Part shown: positions 9,061 to 17,328 of the stretch, in pieces | Numbering within the stretch: position 1 is the first letter of the stretch | Layout: the number at the start of each line of letters is the position of its first letter | Source: Streptosporangiaceae bacterium | Lineage (GTDB): Bacteria > Actinomycetota > Actinomycetes > Streptosporangiales > Streptosporangiaceae | Assembly: GCA_019245115.1 (NCBI GenBank) | Contig: JAFARZ010000232.1 | Location: 1-61,880, forward strand | Length of the DNA stretch: 61,880 nt | Direction: 5' to 3' | Made by a program: the position numbers and the translations under genes | The notes under the pieces: generated by a model | Database searches by the model: none | What the model saw: only the letters and a program-made list of their open reading frames with translations | What the model was told of the DNA's origin: nothing

Positions 9061-9070
9061 CCGGCGACTG

Positions 9071-9514
9071 TCAGTTGATGTCGAACTCGTTACCCTCGGG
9101 ATCCCGCATGGCGGCCGCGTAGTGGTCGAGACCGTCCTCCGAGATGACCCTGACCAGGCTGGCGCCGAGCGCTTCCAGCCGCCGAGCCTCGGCGTCGACG
9201 AGCCGGCGCCTGGTCTGGATCGGATTCGCTCGCCCGCCGCTGACGGTGATGTCGAGGTGCAGCCGGTTCTTGAGCGTCTTCTTCTCCGGCACCACCTGGA
9301 ACCAGATCCGAGGGCCCCGCCCGGCCGGATCGATGATGCAGTCACGGCCGAGGCCGAGTTCGTCCTCGCTCACGCCGACGGCGCGCCAGTAGTCGTCCCA
9401 GTTGTCATAGCCATCCGGCGGTGGCTCGAATTCATAGCCAAGCGCGGCCACCCAGAACCGCGCGAGCGGTTCCGGATCCGCGCAGTCGATCACCAGCTGG
9501 AACTTAGCGGTCAT
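9071..9514 (-). CDS. VOC (glyoxalase/bleomycin-resistance-like) protein
   Basis: From the ATG at 9514 the protein is 147 residues. It begins FQLVIDCADPEPLARFWVAA and ends AAMRDPEGNEFDIN, the two ends of a vicinal-oxygen-chelate fold of the Glyoxalase_6 type. The start codon overlaps the stop of the upstream VOC gene (ATGA), so the two are translationally coupled. VOC proteins bind a metal and act on, or sequester, small electrophiles or antibiotics; this subgroup is mostly uncharacterised. Longer upstream starts would only add residues encoded inside the neighbouring gene. Confidence 0.85.
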   Translation of the reverse strand: MTAKFQLVIDCADPEPLARFWVAALGYEFEPPPDGYDNWDDYWRAVGVSEDELGLGRDCIIDPAGRGPRIWFQVVPEKKTLKNRLHLDITVSGGRANPIQTRRRLVDAEARRLEALGASLVRVISEDGLDHYAAAMRDPEGNEFDIN

Positions 9515-9906
9515 GATCCCTCCCAGCGCCGGGCGTTCTCGTCGTTCAGCGAACCGGGGCTCATCGGCAGCACGCAGAACAGCAGGCCGGCCGGGTCCCG
9601 CATCACCCACCAGGTCTGCACCTTCTGCACGCGCTCCGCGCCGAGTCGTTCGAGCCGGGCCACTTCGGCGTCCAGATCGTCGGTATGGATATCCAGGTGG
9701 ACGCGCGGCGCGCCCGATTCCAGGCGCTGCATGAGCAACATCAGATCGTGCCCGCGCAGGAAGGCGCCGTGATATTCGGCGGAGTAGATCCCTGGCAGCT
9801 CCTGCCCCAGCGCGCCCTGCCAGAACGCCAGTTCCTGATCGTGCAGATCGGGCGGCGCGTCGATAACGACCTTCAGCAACCGGCTGTAATGAGTCATGAC
9901 AGCCAT
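9511..9906 (-). CDS. VOC-family protein, partner of the downstream VOC gene
   Basis: The 131-residue protein has the VOC pattern LLKVVIDAPPDLHDQELAFW at the start, PRVHLDIHTDDLDAEVARLE in the middle and WWVMRDPAGLLFCVLP at the end. It overlaps the next gene by 4 bases. The two differ in sequence and size, so a heteromeric pair or two separate enzymes are both possible. An internal ATG three codons in is an alternative start; no strong ribosome-binding site decides between them. Confidence 0.82.
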   Translation of the reverse strand: MAVMTHYSRLLKVVIDAPPDLHDQELAFWQGALGQELPGIYSAEYHGAFLRGHDLMLLMQRLESGAPRVHLDIHTDDLDAEVARLERLGAERVQKVQTWWVMRDPAGLLFCVLPMSPGSLNDENARRWEGS

Positions 9907-9962
9907 CGTGTCATGACGAAGATCGCCTCCGGCCCAGCGGCTTCACGTTGCTGACGGATTGG

Positions 9963-10130
9963 TCAGGGAAGCGTCCGGGGCAGCCCGGACCGTGGCATCA
10001 CGCTCGCGTTGAAGCCGGTGACCGCGGTGATGCGGTCGCCGGCGATGATGACGACAAGCAGTCCGCAGGCCCGGTAGATACCTGTATGCGGGTCGGCTAC
10101 ATCGCCCGGCGCAGCTAGAGTCAAAGGTCC
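9963..10130 (-). pseudogene. C-terminal remnant of an ECF sigma factor (SnoaL-like tail)
   Basis: On the minus strand the segment reads GIYRACGLLVVIIAGDRI, then TAVTGFNASVMPRSGLPRTLP. This is the characteristic end of SigJ/ECF41-type sigma factors that carry a SnoaL-like domain. The sigma-2 and sigma-4 domains are absent and the upstream frame is unrelated. Only the last ~55 codons survive. It lies in the same gene-debris zone as the SDR remnant and cannot encode a working sigma factor. Confidence 0.65.
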
Positions 10131-10181
10131 GTGCTGCTGGGCTCGTAATCTCGTTGAGCGCTTCATTGACTCTCTGCGAAG

Positions 10182-10466
10182 ATGTGGCCGGTGGGATGGG
10201 AGGCACTCGAGCAGTGGGGTGACGACGTCGATCCGGGCAACATCCGCATGACCGCGGATCGCGTCGCGATGATTGACGGGGACGAGTCGCACGTCGACGT
10301 CCCCGACCTCGACCTGGCGCTGCCGCACAACGCCGCCGGTCTCAGCGACGACGCGTATGACATCGCCGCGCAGGCGTACGCCGCATGGGAAGCCGCCGTC
10401 TGCTGGGACTCCAGCGGGAACGACCAGTTCGCCGTCAAGCGGCTCGCCGAGGTCCGCGCGATCTGA
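10182..10466 (+). CDS. small hypothetical protein
   Basis: The 94-residue acidic product contains no transmembrane segment or motif I recognise. The C-terminal half (LSDDAYDIAAQAYAAWEAAV, then CWDSSGNDQFAVKRLAEVRA) is well behaved in composition and looks like a real helical protein. The N-terminal half (DVDPGNIRMTADRVAMIDGD) is compatible with a small beta structure. It lies amid gene remnants, so a truncated larger protein is possible. The existence of the gene is moderately supported; no function is proposed. Confidence 0.4.
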   Translation: MWPVGWEALEQWGDDVDPGNIRMTADRVAMIDGDESHVDVPDLDLALPHNAAGLSDDAYDIAAQAYAAWEAAVCWDSSGNDQFAVKRLAEVRAI

Positions 10467-10686
10467 GCAGCAGCCAATCGGCAGAAGTGCCACTTCCAGC
10501 GCGTGATCCGCATCGGAGTAGTCCCCGGTCTCCCGCCGCACGCGGGAACGCTTTTTGCAATTGTCCGGAACGTCCCGCCGGGACTCTGACCGCGGCCACC
10601 CGGTCGTCAAGACGGACGGCAACAGCCGGACATGCCCGATTTGGTGGCATGTGAGTGTGGCTTAGCTGCGCGGCCTGATTGAATTG

Positions 10687-10872
10687 GCATGCCCGTGCTC
10701 CGGCTATGTCCGTTCCGGTGCCGGGAGGACATGGAAGGAAAGGGCTTCGCGGAAGAAAAGGCGCCGGTTTCCGGTGCCTTTCTTTCCACCAGGCTCTGAT
10801 CTTCCGTAAAATGAGCGCTGCGCTGTCCGCTATATGGTGATATGCGCAATTTCCAGGCGAGGCCGCAAGGTC
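10687..10872. repeat. dispersed ~190-bp repeat, copy B
   Basis: This is the second copy of the repeat at 6104-6299, in the same orientation. Its central hairpin is AAAGGCGCCGG-TTT-CCGGTGCCTTT with one G-U pair, so the pairing is kept although the bases differ from copy A. It lies ~160 bases upstream of the STAND-methyltransferase gene. The flank to its left is gene debris (sigma-factor remnant, small hypothetical ORF). The 220 bases between 10467 and 10686 show nothing else I can name. Confidence 0.75.
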
Positions 10873-11031
10873 GACCGACAGTTGCCGACTACGGTCGAGC
10901 GGCCAGGACGACTGGCGACTGACGGGATACGATCTTGAATTCGCCTTGAATTCCGGATAACTGCCGGGATGGGATTTCGCTGCGTGTTAAATTGCCGCCG
11001 TACCGACTGCTTCGAGGTGGCCTCCTTGGAC

Positions 11032-13011
11032 ATGATGGCGCTGATCGGAACCGTGGCGGGAGTGGCCGGTACCGTAGCGACTGTTGTCGGGGCAAGGATC
11101 GCTTACCTGCAATTGCGGGTGGAGAGGGCGGGCAGCCGGGGCAAAGAACAGGCTGATCGTCTGGCTGAGCTGCTGGATAAGCCTGCTCTGTTCGCCCCCC
11201 GGGCACGTTACCTTGGCTTTGACGTGGACCTCATCGATCGTCGTGCGGAAATCGACGTGCTGCTAGGGCTCGCGCACGCGAAGTCCGTTATCGGGATCGA
11301 GGGAATCGCCGGATGCGGGAAGACTTCGCTGGCCGCTCATCTGTGCCGTCACATCGGCAGAGGGTGGGATATCCGCTGGGTGTTCTGTGACGAGCGGTCC
11401 GATGCACTGACCCTGGCCGTGCTGGCCAGGACGCTCGCTTCCGGGGTGGATTCGCCTGCTGCGGCGGCGGTGCTTGCCGCCGTGGCGCGCGGGTCCGATC
11501 CCGCGGAAACAGCGGATGCCGTCATCGGTCTTCTCGACCGGCGGCGCACGCTCCTGGTCCTGGACAACTTTCATGTGGTGAGCGACGCAGGCCTGCGCCA
11601 GATGCTCGAACGCCTGGAACATAGCGAGATCGCATCGGCGGTTATCCTCACCAGCCGGACGCGTCTTGGGTTCCTGCGCGCCCTTCCGCTGACGGAGCGG
11701 CTAGAGGTGCCGGGCCTAGGGTTGGATGACTCGCGGGTATTGCTCCGGCACCGGAATATATCGTTGCCGTACGAGACGGCCAGAAGCGTCTGGGAGCGGG
11801 CGGGGGACGGTAACCCGCTGGCGCTCATCTTGTTCGCCGGACGTGCCCGCGGCGACGATCCTGAGGAGGTTGCGTTGAGCCTGCCGGAAGATGCCGGGGA
11901 CATGTCGGCGTGGATCGCGCTGGCCTATGAAGATCTGCCGGCCGAGACCCAGCGGGTCGCCACGATCATCGCCTTCGCTTACGAACCGGTGTCGCGCGGT
12001 GTGGTGCAGGCCGTCGCAGAGCCGCTGTCCGTGGATGGGCCGCTTACCGAACTCGAGTCCCGGTTCCTGATCAGGCAGATCGCGGGCCGGTTCGAGATGC
12101 ATAACGCGGTGAGCCAATACATCGCCGCACGTACCAGCGAAGCCGAGCAAGACGACCTGGCATCCCGGTTCACTGGCTATTACCAGGCGCAGGCTCGGTC
12201 TGTGTTCCTCGAAGGTCTCGGCAACGATGAGCCATCGTACGGCCTTTTGTACCTAGAATCCTTCCCGGACTATTTCAATGCGACCGACCGGCATATACGG
12301 CTCGTGGATGATCTCCTTGAACGCCTCGCCGACAACAGCTACCCGCTTGCCCGGGGAGACAAGATCCTGGTCCTCGGATCAGGTGACGGAACCCATGACC
12401 CAGGATTCGCGAAGCATGGCCTGGATGTGACGAACCTCGAGATCCAGCCGGAGATTGCCGAACTCGGCAGGCGCAAGGCCGCCGCGCTTCCTGCGGAGAT
12501 CAGGTACGTAGTTGCCGACATGACTAAACAGCTTCCAGCCGAAATCATTCCCGGCTCGATGGACGCCGTCTTTAATATCGGATCTTCCTTCGGTTACGAA
12601 GAGACGGATAGCGAAAACGCAATGGTTTTCCGTTCTGCGGCCCTCGCCCTCCGGGAGGGAGCACCTTTTGTATTCGAATATGTCAATGGCCCGCACTGGC
12701 AGAACAAAAGGGTGCAGCGCCAGGTAGATGTCACGGAACTCCCCACCGGATTCACTCGGACCGAGGTATCCATCGATAACCCGGAGGCCCGGACGTCAGT
12801 GACCATGATCAGCCTGCGACGCCCAGACGGCACCGCAGGCTGGTTCCGCCACTTCATGCACTACTATCGCGTGAACGAGGTCACAGCGATGATGGAGGAC
12901 GCAGGGCTCCGGCCCGTGGCAGTTTATGACGCAAAGGGCGGCCGCGTCACTGGTGAGCCATTCGATAACGAGCAATCGGAGGCGATGGTCATAATCGCGG
13001 TCCCTGCGTAA
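11032..13011 (+). CDS. STAND (NB-ARC-like) NTPase fused to a SAM-dependent methyltransferase
   Basis: From the ATG at 11032 the protein is 659 residues; a TTG at 11026, better spaced from GAGGTGG, is an equally good start. Residues 1-27 form a membrane or helix segment (LIGTVAGVAGTVATVVGARI). The ATPase follows: P-loop GIEGIAGCGKTS (88-99), Walker B TLLVLDNF (173-180), ILTSRTRLG (205-213), GNPLAL (260-265), a winged-helix region, and an MHD-like EMHN (355-358). Residues ~390-659 form a class I methyltransferase with motif I ILVLGSGDGTHD (445-456), VTNLEIQP, and DAVFNIGSSFGY (511-522). Where STAND proteins usually carry TPR or WD40 sensors, this one has a methyltransferase. The coding sequence is less GC-extreme than its neighbours. 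Confidence 0.8.
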   Translation: MMALIGTVAGVAGTVATVVGARIAYLQLRVERAGSRGKEQADRLAELLDKPALFAPRARYLGFDVDLIDRRAEIDVLLGLAHAKSVIGIEGIAGCGKTSLAAHLCRHIGRGWDIRWVFCDERSDALTLAVLARTLASGVDSPAAAAVLAAVARGSDPAETADAVIGLLDRRRTLLVLDNFHVVSDAGLRQMLERLEHSEIASAVILTSRTRLGFLRALPLTERLEVPGLGLDDSRVLLRHRNISLPYETARSVWERAGDGNPLALILFAGRARGDDPEEVALSLPEDAGDMSAWIALAYEDLPAETQRVATIIAFAYEPVSRGVVQAVAEPLSVDGPLTELESRFLIRQIAGRFEMHNAVSQYIAARTSEAEQDDLASRFTGYYQAQARSVFLEGLGNDEPSYGLLYLESFPDYFNATDRHIRLVDDLLERLADNSYPLARGDKILVLGSGDGTHDPGFAKHGLDVTNLEIQPEIAELGRRKAAALPAEIRYVVADMTKQLPAEIIPGSMDAVFNIGSSFGYEETDSENAMVFRSAALALREGAPFVFEYVNGPHWQNKRVQRQVDVTELPTGFTRTEVSIDNPEARTSVTMISLRRPDGTAGWFRHFMHYYRVNEVTAMMEDAGLRPVAVYDAKGGRVTGEPFDNEQSEAMVIIAVPA

Positions 13012-13485
13012 ACCGCCTCCCACCGGGCGGGTGAGGCGGACCTCTTCTTCCGCGAAACCGAGGGCCGCGTAGAAAGCGCGGGCGCCGGCATTGAACGCCC
13101 CGGTGTGCAGGGTAAGGTTCGCCAGGCCATGATCGCGTGCCCACGCCTCGGCCGCGCCGATCAGAGCCCGGCCGGTCCCCCGCCGGGACACCTGCCCGGC
13201 GACGGCGAGTTCGCCGATATAGCCATCACGCCCCCCGGTGAAGTGGCGGGCCGCCCGGATGCTGATGACGCCGGCGACCTCATCCCCGTCAGCGGCGACC
13301 AGGACGGCCCCCTCTCCGTTCGCCGCGGCGGCGAGCGAGTCTTCCAGCCAGCGGCGGCCCGCCGCAAGCGCCTCCCCGTGATCCCGCCACGGCGCGACCC
13401 CTTCGGCGAGCCTCGGCGCGAGGGCGAGGATTCCCGTCCTGTCAGTATCCGCCGCGGGCCGGATGCGGATGTTCCCGGTGCTCAT
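12796..13485 (-). CDS. GNAT-family N-acetyltransferase with run-on C-terminus
   Basis: Residues 1-150 form a complete GNAT domain: IRIRPAADTDRTGILALAP start, acetyl-CoA loop QVSRRGTGRALIGAA, and LTLHTGAFNAGARAFYAALG signature. Members of this family normally end at about EEVRLTRPV. Here no stop follows; the frame continues for ~75 residues antisense to the last 215 bases of the STAND-methyltransferase gene. The native stop was therefore probably lost where that gene was joined to this locus. The acetyltransferase domain itself looks intact. Confidence 0.75.
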   Translation of the reverse strand: MSTGNIRIRPAADTDRTGILALAPRLAEGVAPWRDHGEALAAGRRWLEDSLAAAANGEGAVLVAADGDEVAGVISIRAARHFTGGRDGYIGELAVAGQVSRRGTGRALIGAAEAWARDHGLANLTLHTGAFNAGARAFYAALGFAEEEVRLTRPVGGGLRRDRDYDHRLRLLVIEWLTSDAAALCVINCHGPEPCVLHHRCDLVHAIVVHEVAEPACGAVWASQADHGH

Positions 13486-13618
13486 TCCGCCACCATCTCA
13501 CCGGCGTGCCCGGTAATTAAAGCGCCGGCATGCCGGTACAGCACCCGCGGCGGCGCACCGCTGGCGGCCGAGAACTGCTCGACGGTCACGGTCATCGGCC
13601 GTGCTTTACCGGCCGTGA

Positions 13619-14785
13619 TCACCAGTGCGTCGGCTGGCTGGTCGGCGAGGTGGTAGGCACGCCGGACGGGCTGCTGGTGACGGTTGCGGTGGGAGCCGGG
13701 GTGGTGGGCATCGTCATGGACGGGGTGCTCGACGGCATCGTCATACCGGGCGTGCTCGCCATGCCGCTGGGAGAGGCAGAGGTGGGCGGCGCGGCCGATG
13801 GCGAGACGGGCGGGGTGCCGCCAGCCGTGGCGAAGCTGACGATGTCGGCGCAGAGCATGGGCCGGAAGTCCAGCGTCGGCGCGCCGCCCGCGAGGATCTG
13901 GTTCATCCCGCCCTGATGCAGGTTGAGATACCAGTTGCCGGGTCCGGGGACGCTCGTGACGCCGGTGACGACACGGGTCTGGTTGACGATGTTGCCGCTG
14001 GCGTCCGCGACGAAGTCGGCCAGCATGTACTTGACCGGCCCCTGGTTCCGGCAGCTGCCCAGGTGGATGTGTGCCGCGTGCGGTCCCGGGTTCAGCCCGG
14101 ACGCCGTGACGGTGACGGTCACGGTCTGAGCGGAGGCGTTGTAGGTGAGGGCCGCCTGTCCGGCCGGCTGGCCGAGATTGACGCCGTTCGCCTCGGCCGT
14201 GACCGGGTGAAGGGCGTACGCCGAACGGCCCAGGGGATGGGTGGGCAGCACGCTGGACTCGGCGATCTCCTCCTGGGCCAGCGGGTCGGTGGCGGAGTCG
14301 CCGAGCCGGATGACGAACCGGCCGAAGGACGGCAGCGACGCGCCGCGGTCCACCGGACTAAGGGTGGCGTCGGCCCGGCCGGCCGAGTCAGCGTTCAGGG
14401 CCGGGAACTGTACCGCGCGTCCCCCCGGGGCTTCGATCGACACCTGGTGCGAGGAGCCTGGGGTCAGCCCGAACACGTCAACCTGCGCCTGAAGCTGGCC
14501 GGCGTCACGCTGGAGCCAGACCGTACCGGCCGGCATCGGCGAAAGGATGTACCGGCCCGGCCCGGTGCTGATCCCTCCGCCGGATCCCGAAGCCACCGAA
14601 GAACCCATAGAAGAACCCATAGAACCGGAACCGCCCAGCACCGCGGCGGCGGAGGCCGATGAGGTCGTGCCGGCGTCGCCGGGCTTGCTGCCCGCCGCCG
14701 GCGTATTGCTGGGACCGCACGCTGAGATCCCTGAACCAATGGCCACTATGGCGAGTGCGCCGCCCAGCAACTTCGTGTTTCTCAT
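13619..14785 (-). CDS. secreted lipoprotein with CHRD-like domain
   Basis: The ATG at 14785, with AAGGAAC upstream, starts a lipoprotein signal peptide (MRNTKLLGGALAIVAIG) with a lipobox ending SAC. The mature 370-residue protein has a Ser/Gly-rich linker and a beta-rich N-terminal domain. A CHRD-like domain follows, with HAAHIHLGSC, a metal-binding-like His pair, and PGNWYLNLHQG. The C-terminal tail is long and rich in Pro, Ser, Thr and Met (repeats of PSMTMP type), probably a cell-wall-spanning linker. The function is unknown; extracellular, membrane-attached location is well supported. Confidence 0.82.
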   Translation of the reverse strand: MRNTKLLGGALAIVAIGSGISACGPSNTPAAGSKPGDAGTTSSASAAAVLGGSGSMGSSMGSSVASGSGGGISTGPGRYILSPMPAGTVWLQRDAGQLQAQVDVFGLTPGSSHQVSIEAPGGRAVQFPALNADSAGRADATLSPVDRGASLPSFGRFVIRLGDSATDPLAQEEIAESSVLPTHPLGRSAYALHPVTAEANGVNLGQPAGQAALTYNASAQTVTVTVTASGLNPGPHAAHIHLGSCRNQGPVKYMLADFVADASGNIVNQTRVVTGVTSVPGPGNWYLNLHQGGMNQILAGGAPTLDFRPMLCADIVSFATAGGTPPVSPSAAPPTSASPSGMASTPGMTMPSSTPSMTMPTTPAPTATVTSSPSGVPTTSPTSQPTHW

Positions 14786-14911
14786 GCCAAGTTCCTTAAC
14801 CAGTGAACGCGGATGTTCCGTCAGTAGTGGTGACGGCTGGCGGCGCGCGCCGGTTCGCCACCCGGGCACCCCGGTAAGGACCTCGAAAGAAGTGCTGCGC
14901 GTGCTGATGCG

Positions 14912-17206
14912 CTAGAAGACCTGGAAGGTGACGGTGGCGATGACGTTACCCAGGCGAACCTGTCTTACCCAGGTGCCTCTTTCGGTGCTCTTGAGCTTGA
15001 CTATGAAGTTTTTGACGGTGAGGTTGCCATTCGCGTCGGTGTGCTGTCCGTAGTCGGCGTCGATCTCCCCGGTTTCGATGCCGTTGATGCTGGTTGACCA
15101 CTTAACCTCGGTGTTGGGCGGTCCGGTGATGGTGTAGACGGGACAGCTGGTGCATGAGGGGATGGGGATGGCATTCGGGTTGAGGGCGGGCGGGGCGCCG
15201 GCGGGGAGGGGATTGAACACGTAGTAGATGGACCTGTCTGTGCTGACGCGCACCCGCACCGGCGGAGGTGCCTGCGCGGCGCTCGCCAGGATGTTCTCGA
15301 ATTCCTGGGCGAGCGCCGGGTCGACGCTGGTGGTGAACGGTGTGTGGATGTGCCCGGTCAGGACCGGGGAGTTCAGCTCGTCGCGCAGCCGAGTGACCCG
15401 GTAGGCGATCTCGTTGGACAAGAACCCGCCGCCGCTGCCCTCGACCGCCGTGGCCGCGACGGTCGGGGTGTCGCTGGAAACCGGTCCGCTATCCCCCTGT
15501 GCCTGGTGCCGGATCTCCATAACCGGGTAGTGGACCATGGCTATCCCCGGGTTGGCGCTGGCGATGGCGTCGACCGGCAGGGTGCTCTCAGTGAACTGCG
15601 GGCCCGGAGCAAGGCCCGGCGGCTCCTCCGGGTGTGCTGGAGTGCCGGTCGTCGTCTCGCATACGTTATCGCCGGTGCCTGTCGCGTCGCGGTTGCGGCC
15701 GTTGTAGAACTCGAGATCGAAGATGCTGTCGCCTCCCTGGCTCACGGTGGTGATGAGATTCACCAGCTGCCCACTGGCTGGATCCAGGTAGGGCCGGAAG
15801 AAGTTCTCCACCAGGCCGCTATCGAAATCGGAATAGCGGACCGGGAAGATGACGGCGTGGACCTCGGCGGTGACCACGCCGTTTGGTCCGGCCAAGGTGC
15901 TGGTGCCGTCCAGCCGCAGCACCGACTGGCCGGAGGGGTTGGCGTTCATGATGTCGCTGCCTCCTCCGTTGCAGCCGAGGTCGAGCCCGAACGGGTCGAA
16001 ACCAGAGATCAGCACCCGGGGGCCGGACGACGTGAAGTTCGCGCTGAGCATCCCGCGCGAGGCCAGCTCCAGCTGCTGCTGGGCCGCCGCCGTGTCGGGA
16101 GTGAAGGACGGCAGCCACTGCGTCAGCGCAAGGCTCATGCCGAGCCGGGCCCAGTACAGGGGACGGTCATCCCCGTTGGCTTCGCCTTTTTTGGCCGCGG
16201 TCACGGCGGCGTTCCACAAGGCCAGTCCGCGCTGCCGGGCAAAGTCAGCGGCCGGCCCGGTCAGGGTACACAGGCCCTGGCGGAACGAAACCAGCTGATC
16301 CTCCACCTCGGGAACACCGTTCATGATGGTGGTGGAGAACGGGACGCCGTCCGAGTCATGGGAATTGAGCCGGGCCTGTTCCGGATTGCCGGGGATGGCG
16401 AAGTCGCGGCAGGCAGCAGTCAGCCCGGAATCAAAAGCGCCGCTGCCATAGACGACATCGAGCGTATCGGTGCCCACACCGTCGCAGAGCAGGACTTCCA
16501 CAGTCCCGTCGGTAGCGCAGTCACCCCAGACACTGCCGTCGGTCAGCACCGCCGCCACCTCGACTGCGGATTCTACTGCCCGCGCGCCATCGTAGAAGCG
16601 GACGCCGCTGTTGAACGTGCCGGTGCTGGTGTCCCCGTCGGCGCTGATCAACGTCCCGTCGCTGATGTCGTTGCCGTCGAAGATCTGCCCGTTGAAGTCA
16701 GGGCTGCGATCGATCAGGAAGGCCTCTGCCTCGAAGGCTACCGACGCATCGCAGGACACACTGCTCTGGTAGCTTACATCGACGAGCTGTTCCAGGTAAT
16801 CGTCCTGGCCGACCGTGCTGGCCGGCGATCCGACACCGACCGCGCAGCCCGCTTCGTTCCCGCCCGGCCCCGGCTGGAATAGCGCCTGCAAGCCACGTGT
16901 GACCGTCCTGGCGGTACCGGGCGTGACGCGCATCGGCACCGTGACCGTGGCTGTCTTCGCCCGCTCCCGGCTGATCGCCCGGCTCCGCGCCGGCAGCGGT
17001 GCCTTGGGCTTGCCTTTCGCCAGTGCGGGCGGCGCGAAATGAACGCCCGCCCGGCGATGCGGGGCCACTCGGTGAACCTGAGCCGGGTGACTGGAGCTGC
17101 CCGCCCGCGTGGTGGCGCCAGCCGCGCCGACAACGTCAACCAGAAGACAAGCGACGACCACGGCAACAACGACCACGGCTCTGCTACGAGTCCGATTACG
17201 CACCAT
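14912..17206 (-). CDS. secreted pyroglutamyl-peptidase-I-like protein with C-terminal beta domain
   Basis: From the ATG at 17206 (AGGAGG just upstream; a GTG one codon later fits the spacing better) the product is 764 residues. It has a Sec signal peptide (basic start, then AVVVVAVVVACLLVDVVG). The N-terminal ~350 residues are an unrecognised Cys-containing domain. Then come VLISGFDPFG, NANPSGQSV, EVHAVIFPV and FLSNEIAYRV, followed by LTGHIHTPF, the successive blocks of the C15 pyroglutamyl-peptidase fold. The usual nucleophilic Cys before NE/NS is Ser here, although the His is present, so classical cysteine-peptidase activity is doubtful. The last ~110 residues form an Ig/fibronectin-like beta domain. 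Confidence 0.72.
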   Translation of the reverse strand: MVRNRTRSRAVVVVAVVVACLLVDVVGAAGATTRAGSSSHPAQVHRVAPHRRAGVHFAPPALAKGKPKAPLPARSRAISRERAKTATVTVPMRVTPGTARTVTRGLQALFQPGPGGNEAGCAVGVGSPASTVGQDDYLEQLVDVSYQSSVSCDASVAFEAEAFLIDRSPDFNGQIFDGNDISDGTLISADGDTSTGTFNSGVRFYDGARAVESAVEVAAVLTDGSVWGDCATDGTVEVLLCDGVGTDTLDVVYGSGAFDSGLTAACRDFAIPGNPEQARLNSHDSDGVPFSTTIMNGVPEVEDQLVSFRQGLCTLTGPAADFARQRGLALWNAAVTAAKKGEANGDDRPLYWARLGMSLALTQWLPSFTPDTAAAQQQLELASRGMLSANFTSSGPRVLISGFDPFGLDLGCNGGGSDIMNANPSGQSVLRLDGTSTLAGPNGVVTAEVHAVIFPVRYSDFDSGLVENFFRPYLDPASGQLVNLITTVSQGGDSIFDLEFYNGRNRDATGTGDNVCETTTGTPAHPEEPPGLAPGPQFTESTLPVDAIASANPGIAMVHYPVMEIRHQAQGDSGPVSSDTPTVAATAVEGSGGGFLSNEIAYRVTRLRDELNSPVLTGHIHTPFTTSVDPALAQEFENILASAAQAPPPVRVRVSTDRSIYYVFNPLPAGAPPALNPNAIPIPSCTSCPVYTITGPPNTEVKWSTSINGIETGEIDADYGQHTDANGNLTVKNFIVKLKSTERGTWVRQVRLGNVIATVTFQVF

Positions 17207-17247
17207 TACCTCCTCGGATGTGCCCATTGCCAGAGTCGGATCGAGGC

Positions 17248-17266
17248 GTCACAATCACGTCACAAT
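17248..17266. promoter_or_regulatory. two GTCACAAT direct repeats at 11-bp spacing (candidate SARP site)
   Basis: GTCACAAT occurs at 17248-17255 and again at 17259-17266, exactly 11 bp apart, in the short region between the secreted protein and the divergent SARP gene. SARP regulators (AfsR, ActII-ORF4, DnrI) bind heptameric direct repeats with this spacing, one helical turn, just upstream of the -10 region. TAGCAG about 8-10 bases downstream is a weak -10 candidate toward the SARP gene. Confidence 0.5.
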
Positions 17267-17328
17267 GCCCTAGCAGTGCTGGCAAAGCCGGACGGCGGAT
17301 ATGGGATGTGCGCCTCGGGGAGCAGCGG

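Noticed and set aside
15344..16882. A 512-codon plus-strand frame
   Set aside because: It is antisense to the secreted pyroglutamyl-peptidase-like gene; composition and lack of motifs mark it as a shadow.
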